Assembly: GCA_023715865.1 (NCBI GenBank)
Contig: JAMBOW010000007.1
Span: 124,001-188,000 of the forward strand
DNA length: 64,000 nucleotides
Direction: 5' to 3'
Source: Neobacillus mesonae
GTDB lineage: Bacteria; Bacillota; Bacilli; Paenibacillales; Paenibacillaceae
The notes beneath the pieces are model-generated. The model saw only the letters and a program-made list of their open reading frames with translations, ran no database searches and was not told the DNA's origin. The position numbers and the translations under genes are program-made. Below are positions 17,590 to 25,369 of the stretch, piece by piece; position 1 is the first letter of the stretch, and every line of letters starts with the position of its first letter.

Positions 17590-19335
17590 TTATTTGTCTT
17601 TAGAGTAGTCACGAATACGTGGCGGAATCAGGGATACGTCAACTTCCTCGTACGAGATTTGCGGGCCGTCTTTTGTCCATTTCGCAAGACTTGTTTTAAG
17701 GAAGTTCTCGTCATCACGATCCGGAAACTCCGGCTTATAGTGAGCTCCGCGGCTCTCATTGCGTAGAAGCGCGCCCAGTGTCATCGCTTCAGCCAGCTCC
17801 AGCATGTTCCACAGCTGTCTGGTGAAGGACGCACCCGTATTGTTCCAGCTCGATGTATCGTTCACATTGATATTGTTGTAACGTTCCTTCAATTCCTTAA
17901 TTTTGCCGATAGTGGATTCAAGACGATCGTTATAACGAACAACCGTCATGTTATCTTTCATCCAATCACCAAGCTCTTTATGGAGTACATAGGCGTTCTC
18001 TGTACCCTGCATTTTGGTGATTCGGTCATACTTCTCGGTTTGCTGCTTCTTATACCCATCAAATACGGAAGAGGAAACATCCTGTGCCGATTTTTTAAGC
18101 CCTTTAATATATTCAACAGCCTTAGGACCTGCAACCATGCCGCCGTATATGGCAGATACAAGGGAATTGGCACCAAGACGGTTTGCACCGTGGTATTGGT
18201 AATCACACTCACCGGCAGCAAACAATCCCGGAATGTTTGTCATCTGGTTATAATCGACCCACATGCCGCCCATGGAGTAATGGACCGCCGGGAAGATCTT
18301 CATCGGAATTTTACGCGGATCATCGCCCATGAATTTTTCATAGATCTCGATAATACCGCCAAGCTTAACGTCGAGCTCCTTCGGATCTTTGTGAGACAGG
18401 TCAAGATAAACCATGTTCTCGCCGTTAACACCGAGCTTCTGATTCACGCACACATCAAAAATTTCACGTGTGGCAATATCCCGCGGTACAAGGTTGCCGT
18501 ATGCCGGATATTTTTCTTCAAGGAAGTACCAAGGCTTGCCGTCCTTGTAAGTCCAGATACGTCCGCCTTCACCGCGTGCCGATTCAGACATCAATCTCAG
18601 TTTGTCATCGCCTGGAATAGCGGTCGGGTGAATCTGGATGAACTCTCCGTTAGCATAAGTGACGCCTTGCTGATAAACCGCGCTTGCAGCTGTACCTGTA
18701 TTAATAACGGAGTTCGTCGTTTTACCGAAAATAATACCAGGACCGCCGGTCGCAAGAATCGTCGCATCCGCCGCAAAAGTAGCGACTTCCATGTTGCGCA
18801 AATCTTGAGCGACGATACCGCGGCATACTCCCTCGTCATCAACAACGGCCTGCAGGAATTCCCAATGCTCATGCTTCGTTACGAGACCAGCCGTTTCCCA
18901 GCGGCGTACCTGCTCATCAAGAGCATACAGAAGCTGCTGTCCTGTTGTCGCTCCAGCGAATGCCGTCCGGTGATGCTTGGTGCCCCCGAAGCGGCGGAAA
19001 TCAAGGAGTCCTTCCGGTGTACGGTTAAACATAACGCCCATCCGGTCCATCAAGTGAATGATGCCTGGTGCGGCTTCGCACATTGCTTTTACCGGAGGCT
19101 GATTGGCCAAAAAGTCACCGCCATATACGGTATCATCAAAGTGAACCCATGGAGAGTCGCCCTCCCCTTTGGTGTTTACCGCACCGTTAATACCACCTTG
19201 GGCACAAACGGAGTGGGATCTTTTTACAGGTACGATAGAAAATAGATGAACGTGGACACCAGCCTCTGCTGCCTTGGTCGTTGCCATAAGTCCTGCAAGA
19301 CCGCCGCCCACGACGATAATGTTCGATGTAGCCAT
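17590..19335 (-). CDS. sdhA: Succinate dehydrogenase flavoprotein subunit
   Basis: This 581-residue subunit oxidises succinate to fumarate on the cytosolic face of the membrane. It shows the FAD Rossmann motif GGGLAGLMAT near the N-terminus, SHSVCAQGGINGA, which contains the histidine that binds FAD covalently in this family, the substrate region HHRTAFAGATTGQQLL and GGMWVDYNQMTNIPGLFAAG in the capping region. Length is normal. It lies 25 bases after sdhC and 50 before sdhB. Confidence 0.97.
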   Translation of the reverse strand: MATSNIIVVGGGLAGLMATTKAAEAGVHVHLFSIVPVKRSHSVCAQGGINGAVNTKGEGDSPWVHFDDTVYGGDFLANQPPVKAMCEAAPGIIHLMDRMGVMFNRTPEGLLDFRRFGGTKHHRTAFAGATTGQQLLYALDEQVRRWETAGLVTKHEHWEFLQAVVDDEGVCRGIVAQDLRNMEVATFAADATILATGGPGIIFGKTTNSVINTGTAASAVYQQGVTYANGEFIQIHPTAIPGDDKLRLMSESARGEGGRIWTYKDGKPWYFLEEKYPAYGNLVPRDIATREIFDVCVNQKLGVNGENMVYLDLSHKDPKELDVKLGGIIEIYEKFMGDDPRKIPMKIFPAVHYSMGGMWVDYNQMTNIPGLFAAGECDYQYHGANRLGANSLVSAIYGGMVAGPKAVEYIKGLKKSAQDVSSSVFDGYKKQQTEKYDRITKMQGTENAYVLHKELGDWMKDNMTVVRYNDRLESTIGKIKELKERYNNINVNDTSSWNNTGASFTRQLWNMLELAEAMTLGALLRNESRGAHYKPEFPDRDDENFLKTSLAKWTKDGPQISYEEVDVSLIPPRIRDYSKDK

Positions 19336-19360
19336 TTCTAGTTCACTCTCCTCTTAAAGC

Positions 19361-20023
19361 TTAGACTGTTACTTTCAACGCTTCGATCATAGCGGATGCA
19401 TCAAATTCCACGGAGCGGAATGCGAATAGAGATGCGACAAACATAACGGAACATACAGCGAACAGGCCCATGCATACATAAGAAGAAACACGCTGAGCAC
19501 GAGGACCGCGCGTAATTCCCCAGCTTACAAGGAAAGCCCAAAGCCCGTTAGCAAAGTGATAAGAGGCTGCTACGACACTGATCAGGTAAATAACGAAATA
19601 TACAGGATTCGTTACAATGCCGTGCATCAGTGCGCCAAGCTCTTCATGGCTCACTTCACCCAGGAATACCTGCACGCGGGTTTGATAAACGTGCCAAATG
19701 ACAAATACGAAAGTAATAACACCGGATACCCGCTGCAGCGTATATCTCCAGTTCCGTTCATTGTTAAACCTTCCAAGGTTCGGCTGAGCCTGGTACGCAA
19801 TATAGAGTCCATACACGCCGTGATACAACATTGGAAGATAGATCACGAAGATTTCAAGCAAAAGAATCAGCGGCAGGCTGTTAATAAGACTGACTGCCGA
19901 TTGGAACCTCTCTGGACCGCCCTCTACGGCTGCAAAGTTCGAGAACATGTGCATAATGAAAAACACACTCAGAGGGATGAGACCAAGAAGCGAGTGAAAC
20001 TTTCGGGCATAGTAACCTTTCAT
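19361..20023 (-). CDS. sdhC: Succinate dehydrogenase cytochrome b558 subunit
   Basis: This 220-residue membrane anchor has five hydrophobic helices and several well-placed histidines (FHSLLGLIPL, IMHMFSNF, YHGVYGLY, VWHVYQTR, SYHFANGLW) that would hold two b hemes, as in the single-anchor type E/B Bacillus enzyme. It binds menaquinone and tethers SdhAB. First gene of sdhCAB. AAAGGGGAAAG lies upstream of the ATG. No sdhD is present, as expected for this enzyme type. Confidence 0.95.
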   Translation of the reverse strand: MKGYYARKFHSLLGLIPLSVFFIMHMFSNFAAVEGGPERFQSAVSLINSLPLILLLEIFVIYLPMLYHGVYGLYIAYQAQPNLGRFNNERNWRYTLQRVSGVITFVFVIWHVYQTRVQVFLGEVSHEELGALMHGIVTNPVYFVIYLISVVAASYHFANGLWAFLVSWGITRGPRAQRVSSYVCMGLFAVCSVMFVASLFAFRSVEFDASAMIEALKVTV

Positions 20024-20347
20024 AAACTGACTTTCCCCTTTCCATGTACAGCGTTTTCATATTTGAATTTGGAAGACAGATTGCACTAAAGTTCTTATTC
20101 TCTTCTCCTAGATAAAGGGATGCAAAGGATGATATATAGAAGTCTTTAGTTCAATCGATCTGGACCACACAGTATCCTTCGCTTCACGAAGGTTCGACAA
20201 ATTTCTAGATATTGCTTAACTTGTGAACAACCTGTGTCGCTTTTATGTTACTCTTTTTTTTCTTATAAGGGAATTGCAATATAATTATTAAATGTTATAA
20301 CTATAGGGTATAAGTAAATAAACATCTCACGGGAGGTTGAAGCATAT
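20024..20347. promoter_or_regulatory. Intergenic control region between sdhC and the divergent lysR gene
   Basis: This 324-bp AT-rich region holds several candidate sites. A cre-like sequence TGTACAGCGTTTTCA (20045-20059) resembles the CcpA consensus with one extra base. TTTGTCGAA on the minus strand (20193-20201) is a perfect 9/9 match to the Spo0A box. A small hairpin CCTTCG/CGAAGG (20176-20192) lies beside it. TTATAACTATAGGGTATAA (20295-20313) is a TTATA/TATAA dyad suited to a LysR dimer. GGGAGG at 20331-20336 serves the lysR gene. I could not fix the sdhC promoter boxes. Confidence 0.45.
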
Positions 20348-21244
20348 ATGTATGAAGAAATGCAGGCATTTGCCGCTGTCGTTGAGCACTCAAGCCTTAA
20401 CCAAGCCTCCAAGCTGTTGAATTTGTCGCAGCCTGCCTTGTCCCGCAAAATAGCCAAGCTGGAGGATGAGCTTGGAGTCTCCCTGTTTAACCGTGTAGGC
20501 AAAAGACTTGAGCTCACTTCCATCGGAAGGCTTACTTACGATTTTGCCATTGAGCAGCAGCAGCAGCAGCTGAAATTTCTGCAGACATTGGCTCAATTCA
20601 AGGATGATACGGACAGCGCAATAACACTGGGTGCCAGTCTGACGACGCTGCAGACAACGCTGCCTCCGCTCATCACGGCGTTTATGGACAATCATCCGCA
20701 TGCCGAGATCAAGCTGGTCACTGGCAAAACCCACGAGATTGTATCCAGCATTCGTGACAAGCAGGCCGATGTCGGCATTGTTGCTTCCTCCATTAATGAG
20801 CCTGGACTTAATTGTCTGCCGCTGTTCGATGACCATCTTGAGCTTGTTGTGGCAACCACGCACTCCCTGAACGGGAAAGCGTCAAAAATGGAGGATCTTC
20901 AGAAGATGCCGATGATTACCTTCTCAAAGGGCACCTGGTATCGCAAATTAACAGATGACCTGTTTCACAGATCAGGCGTCATGCCCGATATCCGAATGGA
21001 AATCGATTCCTTTGAAGCCATTGTCCGCTTGCTTCCTACCTGTAACCTTGCAGCTTTGCTGCCTAAATCCTACCTGCGTCCCCAGCTGCTTGCGGATAAC
21101 GATTTGGTGACCGTTCATATTCCTGAGCTTAGACAAACGAGACGCACGACCTGTATGATTTATGGACAAAAAGAAGAGCTAAGCGCGACGGCAAAGCAGT
21201 GGATTCACGAAATTCGTGAGTTCTTCGCTTCACGGCGCAGTTAG
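20348..21244 (+). CDS. LysR-family transcriptional regulator divergent from sdhCAB
   Basis: This 298-residue LysR protein has the winged helix at residues 1-60 (LNQASKLLNLSQPALSRKI) and a two-lobe effector domain. A glutamine run (QQQQQ, about 70-75) sits in the linker helix. GGGAGG lies 11 bases before the ATG. Its position, back to back with sdhCAB across 324 bp, suggests it controls the TCA-cycle operon as CcpC-like or CitR-like regulators do for citrate genes, but sequence alone does not show this. It converges on ktrA with a 15-bp gap. Confidence 0.88.
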   Translation: MYEEMQAFAAVVEHSSLNQASKLLNLSQPALSRKIAKLEDELGVSLFNRVGKRLELTSIGRLTYDFAIEQQQQQLKFLQTLAQFKDDTDSAITLGASLTTLQTTLPPLITAFMDNHPHAEIKLVTGKTHEIVSSIRDKQADVGIVASSINEPGLNCLPLFDDHLELVVATTHSLNGKASKMEDLQKMPMITFSKGTWYRKLTDDLFHRSGVMPDIRMEIDSFEAIVRLLPTCNLAALLPKSYLRPQLLADNDLVTVHIPELRQTRRTTCMIYGQKEELSATAKQWIHEIREFFASRRS

Positions 21245-21259
21245 CTCCAAGTCTCTTCT

Positions 21260-21925
21260 TTATTGGCTGATGACCTCTTCGTCAAAGCGGTCAATGTTGT
21301 CATTGGTTCCGATAATAATCATGATATCTCCAGTGTGGACATGATCAAGCGCGGTTGGTGCAATGATCACACCTTCATTCTTTTGGAGGGCAACGATGCT
21401 GCAGTTGTATCTGGCTCTTGAGTTCAGATCGGCAAGCGTTTTTCCATCAAGACATTTCGGCACAGTCATTTCGACGATACTATAATTGTCTGACAGGTCA
21501 ATGTAATCCAGCAGATTTGGCGTGACAAGCTGGTGCGCAACGCGTTTACCCATATCTCTCTCAGGATAAACGACCCGGTCAACGCCCAGCTTTTCTAATG
21601 CCCGGCCATGCAGTAGAGAGATTGCCTTGGCTATGACCTTTTTCACACCGAGCTCCTTTAACAGAATTGCAGACAGAATGCTCATTTGAATATCGTCTCC
21701 AATGGCCACAATTCCGCAGTCAAAGTTTCGGATTCCAAGCGAACGCAGGGTATCCTCGTCCGAAGCATCCGCGACCACGGTGTGGGTCAGAAACTCACTC
21801 ATGACATTGACGATTTCTTCATTGCGATCAATCCCAAGCACTTCATATCCATTTTCTACGAGTTCCATTGCCAGACTTGAACCGAAACGTCCGAGTCCAA
21901 CAACAACAAATTGCTGATTTCTCAT
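21260..21925 (-). CDS. ktrA: Potassium uptake gating subunit KtrA/KtrC (RCK protein)
   Basis: This 221-residue cytosolic ring protein gates the KtrB potassium channel-transporter. Residues 1-135 are the RCK_N (TrkA-N) domain with the nucleotide-binding motif VGLGRFGSS and the acidic end of strand 2 (GIDRNEE); residues about 140-221 form RCK_C, which in this family binds c-di-AMP. It follows ktrB by 23 bases, so the order is ktrB-ktrA, the reverse of B. subtilis ktrAB. KtrA and KtrC cannot be told apart with confidence by eye. Confidence 0.92.
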   Translation of the reverse strand: MRNQQFVVVGLGRFGSSLAMELVENGYEVLGIDRNEEIVNVMSEFLTHTVVADASDEDTLRSLGIRNFDCGIVAIGDDIQMSILSAILLKELGVKKVIAKAISLLHGRALEKLGVDRVVYPERDMGKRVAHQLVTPNLLDYIDLSDNYSIVEMTVPKCLDGKTLADLNSRARYNCSIVALQKNEGVIIAPTALDHVHTGDIMIIIGTNDNIDRFDEEVISQ

Positions 21926-21948
21926 AACTTTTTTCTCAAATCTCCTCT

Positions 21949-23295
21949 TTAGCCAATAATCATCTTGCCTTCAGGATGTCTGTATAATTCCTTGCTCTTT
22001 CTATTCAGTGCATACGCTAATGTCACCGGTCCCAGACGGCCTGCAAACATCGTCAGACAAATCAGGAGCTTCCCAACCGTGGTCAGCTCAGGCGTGAGTC
22101 CCATTGACAGCCCCACTGTTGCAAAAGCGGATGTTGTCTCAAAGAGAATCATTAGGAAACGGGCATCTTCCGTTGTTGATAGAATCATCGTGATACCGAC
22201 GACCACAAGCAGGGAAATCATCGTAATCGTTAGTGCCTTAATTATTCGTTCTTGAGCCAGACGATAGCGGAACATAACGACATCATCCCTGCCGCGCACC
22301 ATCGAAATAACAGCTCCGACCAGAATTGCAAAGGTCGTGGTCTTGATCCCGCCGCCTGTTGAACCGGGAGACGCCCCGATGAACATCAGCAGGATAATAA
22401 AAAATTGGGTTACCTGTCTTAGCCCGGCAATATCGAGTGCATTGGCGCCTGCTGTTCTTGTTGTGACCGACTGAAAGAAGGATGCAAGCACCTTTCCACC
22501 AGCATCAAGCGATCCTAGCGTCTTTGTATTCGTGAATTCGAATAAGAAAACAACCAATGCTCCGAATAGGACAAGAAAAGCGGTCATGGATAAGACGACT
22601 TTTGAATGAAGCGATAGTGTTTTTCTCTTGCCCTTTCTAAGCTCAAGCACATCAGAGAGGACGACAAATCCAAGTCCCCCTGTAATAATCAGTCCCATCG
22701 TTACAATGTTTACGAAAGGATCATCAACGTAAAGCGTCAGGCTGCGATAGTCGCCAAAGATATCAAAGCCGGCGTTATTAAACAACGAGATGGAATGAAA
22801 AATGCCAAAATAAATGGCTTTGCCTGCTCCCATATCAAACGACCATCTTATCGCAAGCAGAATTGCACCTATTGCTTCGATCATCAATGAATATAAAAGC
22901 ACTTTACGCACCAATTTAACAATGCCTTCGATCGAATTTTGATTTAACGCCTCTTGCAGTATGAGTCTTTCTCTAAGCGAAATCTTCCGCCGAAATACAA
23001 TAGCAATCAAAGTGGTCATCGTCATGAACCCAAGGCCGCCGATTTGAATCAACAGCATAATGACGACCTGTCCAAAAATTGAAAAATCGTAACCCGTATC
23101 CAGTATGACGAGTCCCGTTACACAGGTCGCTGATGTCGCAGTAAACAGCGCATCAATAAAGCCGACGCTTTCCCCTTTCGCACTCGAAATAGGAAGCATC
23201 AATAGACAGGTGCCGAGCAGGATAATGCCGGCAAAGCCGAGCACCAAAATCTGTGGAGGACTGAATTTAAAAATACGGGGCTGCTCGTTAAGCAC
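21949..23295 (-). CDS. ktrB: Potassium uptake membrane subunit KtrB/KtrD
   Basis: This 448-residue TrkH/KtrB-family protein has four membrane-pore-membrane repeats; selectivity-filter-like segments include TATCVTGL, NNAGFD, SVTTRTAGAN and TTSAFATVGLS. It forms the translocating dimer on which KtrA sits. The start is GTG at 23295, five bases after AGGTG. Its leader contains a promoter and a terminator hairpin, suggesting control by premature termination. Confidence 0.93.
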   Translation of the reverse strand: MLNEQPRIFKFSPPQILVLGFAGIILLGTCLLMLPISSAKGESVGFIDALFTATSATCVTGLVILDTGYDFSIFGQVVIMLLIQIGGLGFMTMTTLIAIVFRRKISLRERLILQEALNQNSIEGIVKLVRKVLLYSLMIEAIGAILLAIRWSFDMGAGKAIYFGIFHSISLFNNAGFDIFGDYRSLTLYVDDPFVNIVTMGLIITGGLGFVVLSDVLELRKGKRKTLSLHSKVVLSMTAFLVLFGALVVFLFEFTNTKTLGSLDAGGKVLASFFQSVTTRTAGANALDIAGLRQVTQFFIILLMFIGASPGSTGGGIKTTTFAILVGAVISMVRGRDDVVMFRYRLAQERIIKALTITMISLLVVVGITMILSTTEDARFLMILFETTSAFATVGLSMGLTPELTTVGKLLICLTMFAGRLGPVTLAYALNRKSKELYRHPEGKMIIG

Positions 23296-23323
23296 GGGTT
23301 CACCTCATTTTGTATTCCTTAAT

Positions 23324-23371
23324 TAAAAAAGAACCAATCGGCCCTCAACTCAGGCTTTATTGTATTGGTTC
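23324..23371 (-). terminator. Terminator hairpin inside the ktrB leader
   Basis: GAACCAAT and ATTGGTTC (outer 8 bp, 23331-23338 with 23364-23371) enclose a second short GC stem. On the minus strand six T follow immediately. It lies between the ktrB promoter (23428-23456) and the ktrB start (23295), and no gene reads into it from upstream on this strand, so it looks like an attenuator rather than a gene-end terminator. Confidence 0.7.
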
Positions 23372-23427
23372 CCCTGTTTTCACTTTAGAATTCGGTTTAT
23401 TGCTCTTTTATACAAAGTTCATCCACG

Positions 23428-23456
23428 ATTATAAGACTTTCACGAAACAGTGACAA
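23428..23456 (-). promoter_or_regulatory. Sigma-A promoter of ktrB-ktrA
   Basis: On the minus strand TTGTCA (23451-23456) and TATAAT (23428-23433) are separated by exactly 17 bp. The start would be near 23421, giving a leader of about 125 nt. Confidence 0.8.
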
Positions 23457-23668
23457 AAACAAAAACACCTTAATTCCACTAAATTTGTGCAAAAATGAAT
23501 ATACTTCATTAAAGAGAACACATAATGAAACCATTTTGATTGTTTTCAAGCCAGTAAACCGCTTTCTCAACGAATTGCTTGGTTCATTGGCTTTAAGGTA
23601 GCTGCATATGCTATCTTTACTGTAAGCTGACCAAGTCTAAATGAGGATCTATAAAGGAGGAATCACTT

Positions 23669-25369
23669 TTGAATCGAACAGGGCAGCCTTTAGTGCTTAA
23701 ACCGAACTACAGCTTGCTCGGGGTGCTCGCGGCCATCGGCCTGATTGTATTTTTTATTTTTCAGATTTTGCCGGGAACGTCCATGCAGTCTACGGAACAA
23801 CAAACAACAAAAGTCATCAGCAAGGAAGAGGCGTACCAGTCCGCCTTGCGCTATGCTGAAAGTGAGCTTGGGCTTACGAATGATACTTTATTTGAGGATG
23901 CACTTGTTACATATCAGTCTCGTTCCGAGTTATACGGTTATCTGGTTAATCAGAAGCTGCTTGAGCAATACGACAAACAATTCGAAGAAGCGTACCCATA
24001 TGATGTATACCGGGTGAGACTCCCGGATACTGACACCGAAGGATATCTGAATATTGATATTCATATGAATACGGCTGAGCCGGTATCCTACACTCGGGAA
24101 TGGCCAGATTCATCCTATTCAACGACAGAGCTCGTGCCTGAAGCAGAAGGTAGAGACGCTCTGCTTAGGGTTGCTGAAGGCGGAATTTCATTAGAAGATA
24201 AGCAAAGCCTTGCAGCCCCGATCATATCCAAGCTTGGATATGATGCAAACACGCTGGAGCTGAAAACAACCGAATCCGATCCGGGTCTTATCTATTCCGA
24301 TAACAGCAAGAAGCTCGGAGAAAGCACCCTTCAGCTTAAATTTACGTTTGAGAACGGCGATATAAGGTCCTTTGAACCGCAATTCTCTGTACCGGCTGAG
24401 CATACCGAATATGTAAAAAAGGAAACATCTCGTGCCAATATTATGACGCTTGCCGGCTACGGCCTGTTCACTCTTTTGCTTGGAGTGCTGGCTATTGTTT
24501 ACAGCGTTCTGACTAAAGCGCACACTTCCTTTAAGAGAGGAATCTGGTTATCAATCCTGTATTTCCTGTTCTCTATGATTGGAACCATCAATTTACTGCC
24601 AACGTTTCAGGCTGAAGGTTACAATACTTTCATGCTTGTCATCTTATTTGGAATTCAAACCTTATTTACACTCGCCATGACTGCTCTTGTGTACTTCTCC
24701 CTTGTCGCTGGTAACGGACTATGGAGGAAGGACGGATTCAACATTTGGGGACGGGCTAAAGAATCAGGTTATGGAAATTACGTGCTTCACAGTATGTTTT
24801 CCGGCTACCTGTGGGCCTTTATCCTGCTTGGATTGCAGTCGGTTATATTTTTCGTACTTGAAAAAGGACTTGGTGTATGGTCCACCACCGACGCAAGCCA
24901 ATCTCCTTACAACATGGTCTATCCTTGGCTTATGCCTATTCTTGCCTGGATGGCCGGGATCGGAGAAGAGGCCGTATACCGTCTGTTCGGTATCCGTATC
25001 TTCAAGAAGATGGTTCGCAGTACAATCCTGGCCGCCTTCATCACGTCACTTATATGGGCATTCGGTCATACACTTTATCCGATCTATCCTGTAATTACAA
25101 GACCGATCGAATTGACTATCATCGGACTTGTGTTCAGCTTCATTACGATTAGATACGGTTTTATTACCTCCGTATTCAGCCACGTCATCTTTAACAGCAT
25201 TTTGATGGGCATCAGCTTAATAGCTATGCAGGATGCAGTGAATGTGAGTGCCGGTGTCTTCTGGATGGTTCTGCCAGCCATTGTAGGCTATGTCATATAC
25301 CGATTTAATTCAGGGACAAAAAAAGAGAAGCCGATATTTACGGCTCCTCATCTTGAAGGGAATCAATAA
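23669..25369 (+). CDS. CPBP-family intramembrane metalloprotease with long extracytoplasmic N-terminal region
   Basis: This 566-residue membrane protein starts at TTG 23669, eight bases after AAAGGAGG. After one N-terminal helix (about 12-32) comes an external region to about 245, then seven or more helices. The last third carries the CPBP/Abi motifs: EEAVYR (EExxxR), FGHTLYP (FxxxH) and HVIFNSI. CPBP proteins are Rce1-like proteases that process CAAX peptides in eukaryotes and bacteriocins or signals in bacteria. The external domain is unusual for minimal members. Its last 32 bases overlap the 3' end of uvrC on the other strand. Confidence 0.87.
   Translation: MNRTGQPLVLKPNYSLLGVLAAIGLIVFFIFQILPGTSMQSTEQQTTKVISKEEAYQSALRYAESELGLTNDTLFEDALVTYQSRSELYGYLVNQKLLEQYDKQFEEAYPYDVYRVRLPDTDTEGYLNIDIHMNTAEPVSYTREWPDSSYSTTELVPEAEGRDALLRVAEGGISLEDKQSLAAPIISKLGYDANTLELKTTESDPGLIYSDNSKKLGESTLQLKFTFENGDIRSFEPQFSVPAEHTEYVKKETSRANIMTLAGYGLFTLLLGVLAIVYSVLTKAHTSFKRGIWLSILYFLFSMIGTINLLPTFQAEGYNTFMLVILFGIQTLFTLAMTALVYFSLVAGNGLWRKDGFNIWGRAKESGYGNYVLHSMFSGYLWAFILLGLQSVIFFVLEKGLGVWSTTDASQSPYNMVYPWLMPILAWMAGIGEEAVYRLFGIRIFKKMVRSTILAAFITSLIWAFGHTLYPIYPVITRPIELTIIGLVFSFITIRYGFITSVFSHVIFNSILMGISLIAMQDAVNVSAGVFWMVLPAIVGYVIYRFNSGTKKEKPIFTAPHLEGNQ

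Noticed and set aside
17980..19245. A 421-residue open frame on the plus strand within sdhA.
   Set aside because: It lies exactly antisense to the well-supported sdhA and has no ribosome site or recognisable domain; it is a codon-bias shadow.
23296..23430. A full ydaO/c-di-AMP riboswitch before ktrB.
   Set aside because: The leader is too short and shows only GGGGAACCAA; the other conserved blocks of the motif were not seen. Left as an unassigned attenuator.
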